From: Streptomyces himastatinicus ATCC 53653
Lineage (GTDB): Bacteria > Actinomycetota > Actinomycetes > Streptomycetales > Streptomycetaceae
Assembly (NCBI RefSeq): GCF_000158915.1
Contig: NZ_GG657754.1
Coordinates: 9,693,032-9,735,718, forward strand
DNA length: 42,687 bases
Reading direction: 5' to 3'
Under the pieces are notes generated by a model. That model was not told where the DNA came from. It was given only the letters and a program-made list of their open reading frames with translations, and ran no database searches. Numbering within the stretch: position 1 is the stretch's first letter; each line of letters begins with the position of its first letter. The position numbers were made by a program, and so were the translations under genes. Shown one piece after another: positions 15,787-24,952 of the stretch.

Positions 15787-16596
15787 GTGCAGTTCCGCCA
15801 GCAGGCCCTTTCCAAGCTCCAGTCGGCAGACGACATCGACCTGCCGGTCCGCTACGCCCGCCCCCAGGGCTGGCTCGCGCTGGCGGTCACCCTCGTCGCC
15901 ATGGCCGCGGCCGCCGTCTGGGCCGTGACCGGCACCGTGGGGGACACCCTGGGTGCCTCCGGCATCCTCACCCACGGCCAGGGCAGCTATGTGCTCCAGA
16001 GCCCGGTCAGGGGACAGGTCACCGCCGTGCTCGCCAAGGAGGGCAGCACGGTGCGGGCGGGCGCCCCGCTGGTGAAGGTCCGTAACCCCGGCGGAGGAGC
16101 CACGTTCGTACGCGCCCTCGCCGCCGGCCGCCTCACCACCCTGTCGGTCTCGATCGGCTCCGTGCTCAACACCGGCGCGGACGTCGCCTCCGTGGAGCGC
16201 GTCCGCGACTCCCGCGACCCGCTGACCGCGACCCTGTACGTACCGGCGGACCGGGCGGCGTCGGTGCCCGCGGGCGCCACGGTCGACCTCGATGTGCAGT
16301 CGGCGCCCTCCGGGACGTACGGCGTGCTGCGCGGCCATGTCCAGGCGGTCGGCCGGACCGCCCAGTCGCGCAAACAGATCGGCTCCTTCCTCGGCAGCGC
16401 CCAGCTCGGCGAGGAGTTCTCGAAGCAGGGCCCGCCGGTCGCGGTGGCGGTACGCCTCGACCGTTCCTCCGCCACCCGCTCCGGCTACCGCTGGTCCTCG
16501 CCGAAGGGCCCGCCGTTCGCCCTCGGCTCCATGACCCTGGCCTCCGGCACCATCCACCTGGCCGACCGTCACCCCGTCGATTGGCTGCTCCCGTGA
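15787..16596 (+). CDS. HlyD-like secretion protein of an NHLM-type bacteriocin export system
   Basis: A 269-residue membrane-fusion-type protein. After a short cytoplasmic start (MQFRQQALSKLQSADDIDLP, typical of NHLM secretion proteins) comes one transmembrane segment near residues 28-48. Then follows a biotinyl-lipoyl-like beta domain: LQSPVRGQVTAVLAKEGSTV and RAGAPLVKVRN is the classic HlyD pattern. The second half (TATLYVPADRAASVPAGATV) is the barrel domain. The long coiled-coil hairpin of Gram-negative HlyD proteins is missing, as expected for a Gram-positive cell without an outer membrane. It probably bridges the ABC transporters to the outside. Start GTG 15787 follows a weak GAGAAAAG. 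Its stop overlaps the start of the next gene by GTGA, indicating translational coupling. Confidence 0.85.
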   Translation: MQFRQQALSKLQSADDIDLPVRYARPQGWLALAVTLVAMAAAAVWAVTGTVGDTLGASGILTHGQGSYVLQSPVRGQVTAVLAKEGSTVRAGAPLVKVRNPGGGATFVRALAAGRLTTLSVSIGSVLNTGADVASVERVRDSRDPLTATLYVPADRAASVPAGATVDLDVQSAPSGTYGVLRGHVQAVGRTAQSRKQIGSFLGSAQLGEEFSKQGPPVAVAVRLDRSSATRSGYRWSSPKGPPFALGSMTLASGTIHLADRHPVDWLLP

Positions 16597-18925
16597 CCGC
16601 GACGAACCCGACGAATCCGCCGAACCCGGCCGGCGCGACGAACGAGAGCGGCGGACCGCCCCGCCCCGCACCCGCCGGGACCAGCGGACGCCGCCGCCCC
16701 GAACCGGCCCGCGGACGCCGCCGCGCACCGCGGCGCGGGAGCGGGCCGAAGAAGCCGGGGCGGCGGACCGTACGCACCCCCACCGTGCTCCAGATGGAGG
16801 CGCTGGAGTGCGGTGCCGCGTCGCTCGCCATGGTGCTCGCCCACTACGGACGCCACGTACCGCTGGAGGAGCTGCGGATCGCCTGCGGCGTCTCCCGCGA
16901 CGGATCGCGCGCCAGCAACGTGCTGAAGGCCGCCCGCAGTTACGGGCTGCGCGCCAAGGGCATGCAGATGGAGCCCGAGGCGCTGGCCGAGGTCCAGGCC
17001 CCGGCGATCCTGTTCTGGGAGTTCAACCACTACGTCGTCTACGACGGCATGGGACGGCGGTTCGGCAAGCGCGGCGTCCACATCAACGACCCCGACAAGG
17101 GGCGCCGCTTCGTCTCCGCCGAGGAGTTCGGAGCGAGCTTCACCGGGATCTGCCTGGTCTTCGAGCCCGATGCCTCCTTCAGCCGCGGTGGACGGAAGCC
17201 CGGCATCCTGAACGCCCTGCCCGCGCGGCTGCGCGGCACCGGCGGCACCCTGGTCGCCTCGCTGCTGGCCAGCCTGCTGCTGGTGGCGGTGGGCGCCGCG
17301 GTGCCCGCGCTCAGCCGCACCTTCATCGACACCTTCATCGTCGGCGGCCAGACCTCGATGCTGCCACCGCTGTTCGCGTCCATGGCCGTGGCGGTGGTGC
17401 TGACCGCGGTGCTGACCGGCGTCCAGCAGGCGAATCTGCTGCGCGGACGCATCATCTCCTCCACCCTCGGCAGCGCCCGGTTCCTGCGCCATCTGCTGCG
17501 GCTGCCCGTCACGTTCTTCGCCCAGCGCAGCCCCGCCGACCTGGTGCAGCGCCTGCGGTCCAACGACACCGTCGCCGAGACCCTCGCCCGCGACCTGGCC
17601 GCGGCGGCGGTCGACGGGATCGTGGTGGTGCTGTACGCCCTGCTGCTGTGGACCTACGACCCCCAGCTCACCCTGGTGGGCGTCGGGCTCGCGCTGCTCA
17701 ACGTGGTCGCGATGCGCATCGTGATACGGCTGCGCGCCACCCGCACCCAGAAGCTGCGCGCCGACACCGCGCGGCTGACCACCACCGCGTACACCGGGCT
17801 CCAGCTTCATCGAGACCATGAAGGCCACCGGCGGCGAGAGCGGCTACTTCCGCCGCTGGGCCGGTCAGCACGCCATCACGCTGGAGGAACAGCAGCGTCT
17901 CGGTGTGCCGAGCGCGGTCCTGGGCGTGGTGGCGCCCACCCTCGCCACCCTCAACAGCGCGCTCATCCTGTGGATCGGTGGCCTGCGAGCCGTCGAGGGC
18001 CATCTGTCGGTCGGGCTGCTGGTGGCCTTCCAGGCGCCTGGTCACCCGCTTCACCGCGCCCATCACCCGGCTGAACGGCGTGGCCGGGCGCATCCAGGAC
18101 TTCTCCGCGGACGTGGCCCGGCTGGGCGACGTGGAGCGCTTCCCCGCGGACACCTTCCACACCCGCGACGAGGGGCAGCCGGATGCCGAGGGCGCCCGCC
18201 GCCTCACCGGCCATGTGACGCTGGAGGACATCACCTTCGGCTACAACCCGCTGGACGAACCGCTGCTGCGCGGCTTCTCGCTGTCCGTCGGCCCCGGCCG
18301 CCAGGTGGCGCTGGTCGGCGGCTCCGGCAGCGGCAAGTCCACCGTGTCCCGGCTGGTCTCCGGCCTCTACAGCCCGTGGGAAGGTGCCATCCGCATCGAC
18401 GGCCAGCGGCTGGAGGACATCCCCCGCGGGCGGCTCGCCGCCTCGGTGTCCTTCGTCGACCAGGACGTCTTCCTGTTCGAGGGAACGGTGCGGGACAACG
18501 TGGCGCTGTGGGACCCCTCCATCCCGGACGACGCGGTGGTGGCCGCCCTGCGGGACGCCGCACTCTACGACGACGTCATCGCCCGCCGCCCCGGCGGGAT
18601 CCACTGCCGGGTCGAGCAGGACGGCCGTAACTTCTCGGGCGGACAGCGGCAGCGGCTGGAGATCGCCCGGGCCCTGGTCCGCCGCCCCAGCGTGCTGGTC
18701 CTGGACGAGGTGACCAGCGCCCTGGACGCGCAGACCGAACAGACCGTCATGGACAGCCTGCGCCGCCGCGGCTGCGCGTGCGTGGTGATCGCCCACCGGC
18801 TCAGCACCGTCCGGGACAGCGACGAGATCCTCGTCCTGGACCGCGGCACGGTCGTGGAACGCGGACGGCACGAGGACCTCGCGGTCGCCGGAGGCCCGTA
18901 CGCCGAGTTGATGAAGGAGCACTGA
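16593..18925 (+). pseudogene. NHLM-type bacteriocin ABC transporter with C39 peptidase domain, two frameshifts
   Basis: This would be a peptidase-containing ABC transporter of about 776 residues that trims double-glycine leaders while exporting the peptide. After a Pro/Arg-rich N-terminus comes the C39 domain, with catalytic Cys73 (QMEALECGAASL), His146 (WEFNHYVVYDG) and Asp166 (HINDPDKG). A transmembrane domain follows. The ATPase has Walker A GGSGSGKST, signature FSGGQRQR and Walker B VLVLDEVTSALD. The gene is in three frames: conservation breaks at TTAYTGLQ (17801-17805), continues as FIETMKATGGESGYFRRWAG, and breaks again at LLVAFQA (18035-18037), continuing as LVTRFTAPITRLNG. One surplus C at each site explains both. 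All active-site residues are present, so these may be sequence errors. Start GTG 16593 overlaps the HlyD stop. Confidence 0.88.
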
Positions 18926-18926
18926 C

Positions 18927-21806
18927 ATGGCGTCCGTACACCCGGCCGCGGCCGTGGACGCCGATGGGAGCGACGCGGTGGTGCGGGCGCTGGGCGCCCT
19001 CGGCACCCCGGTCGACGGCGCCGGGCTGCGCAGCCTCCCGCTGGAGGGCCCGCAGGTGCTCTGGCTCGTCGTCGCGGGCGCCCTGGACCTCTTCGCGGTC
19101 GACGCCGCCGAGGAGGGGCAGTGGCACTTCCTCGGCCGCCTGGAGACGGGCGCCGCGCTTCCCGGGCCCGTCGAGGGCCCGCGCCACACCCTGCTCGGGC
19201 GGCCCTCGCAGGACTGCGCGCTGCGCCGCATCCCGCTGCGCGAGCTGTACCGGCCGGAGCGGTACGACGCGTACGGCACCCCGTACGACACCACGTACGG
19301 GACCGAGGGCGCGTACGCGGACGACGGCGGGTTCCAGGAAGCCCCGACGCCGCTGGAGCACGCCGTTGCGCTCGGCATCAGCCGCAGCCTCGGCGTACTG
19401 TTCCAGGCCCCGCTGGACGGGGGAGCGTCGCCCGGCGAGGAGGCGGCCGACGAGGACCTGCTGTGGCTCCCGGTGCCGCCCGGCAGCGTGTGCTACGGCG
19501 CCGAGTACAGCGCCCAGGCCGCCGGAGACCTGCTGATCGACGGCGCGCTGTGGCAGCGGATGGTCAACCAGCAGTACCGGCTCGGCACCACCGTGGACCG
19601 CTGGATCGACACCCTGGAACGGGCCCACGCCGACCGGACGGCCGCCGGTATCCGGGCCGGTGAGGCCGTACGCTCGCGCGCCGACGAGGCGCTCATCGCG
19701 TCCATCGGCGGCCCGCGGCGCTCGCCCGGGGCCTCGGACGACAGCACCGACGACGCCGTGCACGCGGTCTGCCGGGCGGTGGCGGACGCCGCCGGGATCA
19801 CCCTCGCCGAACCGCCCAAGGGCCCCGCCCCCGACGACCGCATGGACCCCGTGGAGCGCATCGCGGCCCACGCCCGCATCCGCACCCGCGCCGTCCGGCT
19901 GGAGGGCCGCTGGTGGCGCGAGGACGCCGGACCGCTGGTGGGCTACCGCGCCCTGTCCGGGGCGCCGGTGGCGCTGCTGTGGCGGCGCGGCCGGTACGAG
20001 GCCGTCAACCCGGCCTCGGGCCTGCGGATACGCATCGGCCGCGGCACCGCGGAGGAGTTCGAGCCGCGCGCCGTGATGTTCTACCGCCCGCTGCCCGAGC
20101 GGCCGATGACGATGTGGCGGCTGCTGCGCTTCACGGCCCGCGGCGCCGCGCCGGACCTGCGCAGCCTGTTCGCCGCCGGTCTTGTGACGGTGGCGCTGGG
20201 CGCCCTGGTGCCGATCGCCACCGGTCAGGTGCTCGGCGGGTTCGTCCCCCGCGCCGAGAAGAGCCCCATCGTCCAGATCGCCCTGGCGCTGATCGTCTCC
20301 AGTGTCGTCGCCGCGTCCTTCCTGCTGGTCCAGAACCTGACCCTGCTGCGGCTGGAGGGACGGCTGGAGAGCACGCTCCAGCCCGCCGTCTGGGACCGGT
20401 TGCTGCGGCTGCCCACCACGTTCTTCGCGGAGCGCTCCACCGGCGAACTCGCCAGCGCGGCCATGGGCATCAGCACCATGCGCCGGGTGCTGTCCGGCAC
20501 CGCCCCCGTGGTGCTCCAGGCGGGCACCGTCGGGGCGATGAACCTCGGCCTGCTGCTGTTCTTCAGTGTGCCGCTCGCGCTCGCCGTGATGGGCATGCTG
20601 CTGGTCGTGTGCGGCATCTTCTTCGCCATGGGCCTGTGGCAGGTGCGCTGGCAGCGGCGGCTGGTGGAGACCGAGAACAAGCTCAACAACCAGGCGTTCC
20701 AGACCCTGCGCGGACTGCCCAAGCTGCGGGTCGCCGCGGCCGAGAACTACGCGTACGCGGCCTGGGCCCGCGGCTTCGCCCGCTCCCGCGACCTCCACCA
20801 GCGCACCGGGCGCATCAAGAACCTCACCCAGGTCCTCGACGCCGTCTACCTTCCGCTGTGCTCGCTGGTGGTGTTCCTGCTGCTGGCCGGTCCGGCGCGG
20901 GGCAGCATGTCGGCGGGCGGCTTCCTGACGTTCAACACCTCCGTCACCATGCTGCTGACCTCCCTCACCCAGCTCACCAACTCGCTGGTCTCGGTGGTCG
21001 CCGTGCTGCCCATGTTCGAGGAGGTCAAGCCGATCCTGGACGAGCCGCCCGAGGTGCGCGGCGGCAGCGCCCAGCCCGGACCCCTCTCCGGCGCGCTCCA
21101 GGCCAGAAACGTCACCTTCCGGTACGGCGCCGACGGGCCGCTGGTCCTCGACGATGTGTCCCTGGAGATCCGGCCGGGCGAGTTCGTGGCCGTCGTCGGC
21201 CCCAGCGGCTGCGGCAAGTCCACCCTGCTGCGGCTCCTCATCGGCTTCGAGCGGCCGGTGTCCGGCAGTGTGCTCTACGACGGCCAGGACCTGACCGCCC
21301 TCGACCAGGCCGCCGTGCGCCGCCAGTGCGGGGTGGTGCTCCAGAACGCGCAGCCGCTGGGCGGAACCGTGCTCGACTGCATCCGCGGCGCCGAGCCGTT
21401 CACCCCCGAGGAGGCCATGGCGGCCGCCGAACTCGCGGGCCTGGCCGAGGACATCCGCCAGATGCCCATGGGACTCCACACGATGATCTCCGGCAGCGGC
21501 GCCATCTCGGGCGGCCAGCGCCAGCGCCTGATGATCGCCCAGGCGCTCATCCGCCGCCCGCGCATCCTCTTCTTCGACGAGGCCACCAGCGCCCTCGACA
21601 ACGAGACCCAGCGCATCGTCATCGACAGCACCCGCCGCCTCAACGCGAGCCGACTGGTGATCGCCCACCGGCTGTCGACCGTCATGGACGCCGACCGCGT
21701 GATCGTCATGGAGGAGGGCCGGGTCGTCGAACAGGGCGCCCCGGCCGAGCTGATGGCCAGGCAGGGCGGAAAGCTGCACGAGTTGGTGCGGCGCCAGCTG
21801 ACGTAG
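18927..21806 (+). CDS. NHLM-type bacteriocin ABC transporter, ATP-binding protein without peptidase
   Basis: A 959-residue fused ABC exporter, the usual second transporter of NHLM systems. The first ~390 residues are a soluble domain without C39 residues, found only in this family. They are followed by a six-helix transmembrane domain (starting near LRSLFAAGLVTVALGALVPI) and an ATPase with Walker A GPSGCGKST (around residue 758), signature ISGGQRQR and Walker B ILFFDEATSALD. It starts one base after the stop of the C39 transporter, so the two are surely co-expressed and may form a heterodimer. The frame is intact over 2.9 kb, in contrast to its partner. It probably works with the C39 transporter and HlyD protein in export of the Gly/Val/Thr peptide. 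A terminator-like hairpin overlaps its stop codon. Confidence 0.9.
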   Translation: MASVHPAAAVDADGSDAVVRALGALGTPVDGAGLRSLPLEGPQVLWLVVAGALDLFAVDAAEEGQWHFLGRLETGAALPGPVEGPRHTLLGRPSQDCALRRIPLRELYRPERYDAYGTPYDTTYGTEGAYADDGGFQEAPTPLEHAVALGISRSLGVLFQAPLDGGASPGEEAADEDLLWLPVPPGSVCYGAEYSAQAAGDLLIDGALWQRMVNQQYRLGTTVDRWIDTLERAHADRTAAGIRAGEAVRSRADEALIASIGGPRRSPGASDDSTDDAVHAVCRAVADAAGITLAEPPKGPAPDDRMDPVERIAAHARIRTRAVRLEGRWWREDAGPLVGYRALSGAPVALLWRRGRYEAVNPASGLRIRIGRGTAEEFEPRAVMFYRPLPERPMTMWRLLRFTARGAAPDLRSLFAAGLVTVALGALVPIATGQVLGGFVPRAEKSPIVQIALALIVSSVVAASFLLVQNLTLLRLEGRLESTLQPAVWDRLLRLPTTFFAERSTGELASAAMGISTMRRVLSGTAPVVLQAGTVGAMNLGLLLFFSVPLALAVMGMLLVVCGIFFAMGLWQVRWQRRLVETENKLNNQAFQTLRGLPKLRVAAAENYAYAAWARGFARSRDLHQRTGRIKNLTQVLDAVYLPLCSLVVFLLLAGPARGSMSAGGFLTFNTSVTMLLTSLTQLTNSLVSVVAVLPMFEEVKPILDEPPEVRGGSAQPGPLSGALQARNVTFRYGADGPLVLDDVSLEIRPGEFVAVVGPSGCGKSTLLRLLIGFERPVSGSVLYDGQDLTALDQAAVRRQCGVVLQNAQPLGGTVLDCIRGAEPFTPEEAMAAAELAGLAEDIRQMPMGLHTMISGSGAISGGQRQRLMIAQALIRRPRILFFDEATSALDNETQRIVIDSTRRLNASRLVIAHRLSTVMDADRVIVMEEGRVVEQGAPAELMARQGGKLHELVRRQLT

Positions 21807-21820
21807 GTACGGTCGTCAGC
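21797..21820. terminator. Possible bidirectional terminator between convergent genes
   Basis: GCTGACG (21797-21803) and CGTCAGC (21814-21820) form a 7-bp stem with a 10-nt loop containing the ABC transporter stop codon. The two convergent genes end only 9 bp apart, so a shared terminator is plausible. Confidence 0.4.
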
Positions 21821-22058
21821 CCCGGCCGCGCCGGAAGACCGCGTCACCGGCCGCGCCCACGATGAGCCCGAGGACGACCATCACGATGTACGCGTAGATC
21901 TCGTAGCCACCGGGGGCGAGGAACCGCACGAACCCCAGGACGCGGATCTTCACGCCGAGCCATTCGTACAGCAGGCCACTGCCACCGCCGACGACGAGGA
22001 CGAAGCAGAGCAGATCGGTCACGGCCGCGAGGGGCGGTTTGGAGGAAGTCGAGGTCAT
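21816..22058 (-). CDS. Small two-helix membrane protein, unknown function
   Basis: An 80-residue protein with two hydrophobic segments, VTDLLCFVLVVGGGSGLLYE and a second around IYAYIVMVVLGLIVGAAGDA, and a basic tail FRRGRG. ATG 22058 is chosen as the start of the conserved-looking part; the open frame extends further but without a clear ribosome site. It is not a family I can name. It lies tail-to-tail with the bacteriocin transporter genes and head-to-head with a sensor kinase gene. The position allows two guesses: target of the adjacent two-component system (as small membrane proteins next to LiaRS-like systems often are), or immunity protein for the exported peptide. Neither is shown by the sequence. 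Confidence 0.7.
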   Translation of the reverse strand: MTSTSSKPPLAAVTDLLCFVLVVGGGSGLLYEWLGVKIRVLGFVRFLAPGGYEIYAYIVMVVLGLIVGAAGDAVFRRGRG

Positions 22059-22149
22059 GTCCCGACCGTAGGAGCGCGCCCGGTGGCGGGGGATCGGGCC
22101 GAGGTCGGCCGGGCGGTGACCGAAGTCGGCCATGCGCCGCCCGGTGTCG

Positions 22150-22159
22150 TACTTAAGTA
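22150..22159. promoter_or_regulatory. AT-rich 10-bp palindrome in the divergent promoter region
   Basis: TACTTAAGTA is a perfect palindrome and the only AT-rich spot in the 157-bp gap between the small membrane protein and the sensor kinase gene. It is a candidate site for the adjacent response regulator, placed so that it could control both directions. Confidence 0.4.
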
Positions 22160-22215
22160 TGCGGTCGTCGCGCGCAGGCCCGTACGCCGCTCGGGCACGC
22201 GTACATTGCCGGGAT

Positions 22216-23394
22216 ATGCGCCGTATCCACCGCACCCGCCGGGACTGGGCCGCCGACCTGGGGCTGTTCCTCTTCGCCGCCTGCTTCGCCGTCGTCAGCT
22301 CGCCGTCCATACCGGTCCCGGACGATATGAGCCCCGCGTGGCGGGTCGCCGAACAGACGGCCGGCGGGCTGGGGTGCGCGGCGCTGCTGCTGCGGCGCAG
22401 GTGGCCCGTAGCGCTGGCGGTGGTGCTGCTGCTGGCGGGCGGCCAGCTGTCGCACTACATGACCGGCCCCGCGATGGTGGCGGTGTTCACGGTGGCCGCC
22501 ACCCGGCCCTGGCGCGCCACGGCCTGGGTGGCGGCGCTGGCCTTCGCGCCGCTCCCCGTCTTTCTGTCGCAGCTGCCGGAGTTGCCCGAGGACCGGGTGA
22601 GCTCCGCCGTGACGTACTTCGCGCTGATCGCCGGGACCATCGGCTGGGGGCTGTTCCGGCGCTCCCGGCAGCAGCTCATCGCCTCGCTGCGGGAACGCGC
22701 CGAACTGGCCGAGGCCGACGTCGAGTTGCGCGCCGAACAGGCCCGGCGGGAGGCGCGGGAGGAAATCGCCCGGGAGATGCACGACGCGCTCGGCCACCGG
22801 CTCACGCTGCTGAGCGTGCACGCCGGGGCCCTGGAGTTCCACACGAGCGCGCCCCGCACCGAGATCGCACGGGCCGCCGCGGTGATCCGGGAGAGCGCCC
22901 GCCTGGCCCTGAGCGATCTGCGCGACGTCATCGGGGTGCTGCGCGCCGGTCCCGAGGGCGAGCGGCCCCAGCCCGAACTGGCCGACCTGGACCGGCTGGT
23001 GGCCGAGGCGCGCGCGGCGGGCGGCCGGATCGAGCTGACCGGGCCGCCGGACGGCCCGGCGCCACCGCCGGTGGTGGGACGCACCGCGTACCGCATCGTG
23101 CAGGAGTGCCTGACCAACGCGCGCAAACACGCGCCCGGCGCGACCGTCACGATACGGGTGGCCCGGACCCCGGAGGACCGGCTGACGGTCGAGGTCCACA
23201 ACACCCCGCCACCCGCCCCCGACCCGGACCCGCGGGATGGCGCGGGCGGCGGACAGGGGCTGGTCGGGCTGGCGGAACGGGCCCGGCTGGCGGGCGGCGA
23301 GCTGACCGCGGGACCCGACGGTGGCGGCTTCCGGGTGCGCGCCTGGCTACCCTGGCCCGCGGCGGACACCGTGGCCGCCGCCGGTCAGGGCTGA
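22216..23394 (+). CDS. Sensor histidine kinase, NarL/LiaS-type (HisKA_3)
   Basis: A 392-residue membrane kinase. The N-terminal ~150 residues carry four to six hydrophobic segments with no extracellular domain of note (LGLFLFAACFAVVSS; VALAVVLLLAGGQLS). A coiled linker rich in Arg/Glu/Ala leads to the phosphorylation site His189 in IAREMHDALGHRLTLLSVHA, the HisKA_3 form. The ATP-binding domain has the N box VQECLTNARKHAPGA and the G box GQGLVGLAERARLAGG. ATG 22216 has no ribosome site; a TACATT -10-like box 8 nt upstream (22202-22207) suggests a leaderless transcript. The response regulator gene follows after 22 nt. The signal is unknown; membrane-only sensors like this often detect envelope stress or membrane-active compounds. 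Confidence 0.9.
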   Translation: MRRIHRTRRDWAADLGLFLFAACFAVVSSPSIPVPDDMSPAWRVAEQTAGGLGCAALLLRRRWPVALAVVLLLAGGQLSHYMTGPAMVAVFTVAATRPWRATAWVAALAFAPLPVFLSQLPELPEDRVSSAVTYFALIAGTIGWGLFRRSRQQLIASLRERAELAEADVELRAEQARREAREEIAREMHDALGHRLTLLSVHAGALEFHTSAPRTEIARAAAVIRESARLALSDLRDVIGVLRAGPEGERPQPELADLDRLVAEARAAGGRIELTGPPDGPAPPPVVGRTAYRIVQECLTNARKHAPGATVTIRVARTPEDRLTVEVHNTPPPAPDPDPRDGAGGGQGLVGLAERARLAGGELTAGPDGGGFRVRAWLPWPAADTVAAAGQG

Positions 23395-23416
23395 CAGAGG
23401 AAAGGGGGGCGTGGTG

Positions 23417-24067
23417 GTGATCCGCGTCCTGCTCGTCGACGACGACGCGATCGTACGGGCCGGGCTGCGCCTGATGCTGGGCGGCGCCCCGGACATCGAG
23501 ATCGTGGCGGAGGCCGCCGACGGGGCCGAGGTGCCCGCGCTGGTCGACCGTCACGGGCCCGATCTGGTGCTGATGGACATCCGGATGCCGGGCGTCGACG
23601 GGCTGACCGCCACCCGGACCCTGCGGGCCCGGCCCGGCGCCCCCGAGGTGCTGGTGCTGACCACCTTCCACACCGACGCCCATGTGCTGCGGGCACTGCG
23701 CGCCGGAGCGGCCGGGTTCCTCCTCAAGGACACCCCGCCGCAGGACATCGTCACCGCCATCCGGACCGTGGCCACCGGGGATCCGGTGCTCTCACCCGCC
23801 GTCACCCGCCGCCTCATCGAGCAGGTGACGGGTGACGGCGGACAGGGGGACCGGGCGGCCACCGCCCGGGCCCGGCTGGCGCTCCTGGGCGAGCGGGAGC
23901 GGGATGTGGCCCGGGCGGTGGGACACGGCCGGTCCAACGCGGAGATCGCACGCGAACTGCACCTCGCGCTGCCGACGGTGAAGGCCCATGTGTCGCGGAT
24001 CCTCACCCGGCTCGACCTCAACAACCGCGTCCAGATCGCGCTGCTGGTCCACGACGCCGAGGGCTGA
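23417..24067 (+). CDS. LuxR-type response regulator, partner of the preceding kinase
   Basis: A 216-residue NarL-family response regulator. The receiver domain starts IRVLLVDDDAIVRAGLRLML, has phospho-acceptor Asp54 in LVLMDIRMPGVDG, the Thr/Ser site in VLVLTTFHTD and the conserved Lys in FLLKDTPPQDIV. The output domain LGERERDVARAVGHGRSNAE followed by HLALPTVKAHVSRILTRL is a LuxR helix-turn-helix. Three GTG codons lie in tandem at 23411, 23414 and 23417; with the G-rich ribosome site at 23401-23409 the third has the best spacing. The kinase and regulator form one operon. Likely targets are the adjacent divergent membrane-protein gene and the operon itself. Confidence 0.92.
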   Translation: MIRVLLVDDDAIVRAGLRLMLGGAPDIEIVAEAADGAEVPALVDRHGPDLVLMDIRMPGVDGLTATRTLRARPGAPEVLVLTTFHTDAHVLRALRAGAAGFLLKDTPPQDIVTAIRTVATGDPVLSPAVTRRLIEQVTGDGGQGDRAATARARLALLGERERDVARAVGHGRSNAEIARELHLALPTVKAHVSRILTRLDLNNRVQIALLVHDAEG

Positions 24068-24090
24068 GCCCGGCCCGGGGGCTGAGCCTG

Positions 24091-24906
24091 CTACGGCTTG
24101 CGGGCCACCGCCCCGTACATGGCGATGTCCTCGTCCTTGATGCCCTCGCCGCTCCGCGCGTCCGGGAGCCACTTGTGCACCTGGGCGACGCCGGGCGCGA
24201 CCAGGTCGAGCCCGTCGAAGAACTGCGCGGCCTCGGCCTCGGTGCGCAGCCGCATGGGCATGTCCCGCGCCGCGTACTCGCGGGCCACGCGGCCCACCTC
24301 CTCCGGTGCGAAGTCGGCGGTGCCGACGGACATCGCCAGATAGCTGCCCGAGGGCAGCGGCTCCAGCAGGCGGTTGACGATGCCGTACGCGTCGTCCTCG
24401 TCGAGCACGAAGTGGACGATCGCGATCACCGTCAGCGCGACCGGTTTGCCGAGGTCGAGGGTGTCGCGCAGCTCCGGCGCGCTCAGGATCGCGGCGGGGT
24501 CGCGCATGTCCGCCTCGACATATGTGGTCTTCCCCTCGGGCGTGCTGGACAGCAGGCCCTGGGAGAGGGTGAGGACGATGGGGTCGTTGTCCACGTACAC
24601 GACCCGGGAGTCCGGGGCGACCGCCTGGGCGATCTCGTGCAGATTGGGGGAGGTGGGGATGCCGGTTCCGATGTCGAGGAACTGCCGGATGCCCGCCTCC
24701 TCCGCCAGATAGCGCACGGCCCGGTTCATGAAGTCGCGGTTGGCCCGCATATGGATCGGCAGGGCGGGCCACTCCCGGGCCATGGCGTCCCCCGCCTCCT
24801 TGTCGGCGGGGTAGTAGTCCTTGCCACCGATGATGTAGTCGTAGATCCGCGCCGAATGTGCGCTCTCGGTGTCAATCCGTTCGGCCGGCCATCCGTTGTC
24901 GCGCAA
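24091..24906 (-). CDS. SAM-dependent methyltransferase (DUF574/Methyltransf_19 family)
   Basis: A 271-residue member of a methyltransferase family greatly expanded in Streptomyces. HSARIYDYIIGGKDYYPADK is the family hallmark near the N-terminus and IRQFLDIGTGIPTSPNLHEI is the SAM-binding loop. VVYVDNDPIVL holds the acidic residue that contacts the ribose. The C-terminus ends in VARKP as in the second copy at 34381-35244. The start is a TTG at 24906 with a strong GGGGAGGGG ribosome site, so the unusual codon is well supported. It follows the XRE regulator by 46 nt on the same strand and is probably co-transcribed with it, in the place where a DUF397 gene normally sits. The methyl acceptor is unknown. 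Confidence 0.9.
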   Translation of the reverse strand: MRDNGWPAERIDTESAHSARIYDYIIGGKDYYPADKEAGDAMAREWPALPIHMRANRDFMNRAVRYLAEEAGIRQFLDIGTGIPTSPNLHEIAQAVAPDSRVVYVDNDPIVLTLSQGLLSSTPEGKTTYVEADMRDPAAILSAPELRDTLDLGKPVALTVIAIVHFVLDEDDAYGIVNRLLEPLPSGSYLAMSVGTADFAPEEVGRVAREYAARDMPMRLRTEAEAAQFFDGLDLVAPGVAQVHKWLPDARSGEGIKDEDIAMYGAVARKP

Positions 24907-24952
24907 CGCCGCCCCTCCCCTTCAGATCGTCGGTCAACTGTCCAGGCCCACG

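Noticed and set aside
18801..21779. 992-residue minus-strand open frame over the second ABC transporter
   Set aside because: Antisense shadow of a gene with intact Walker motifs and full domain order; no recognisable motif of its own.
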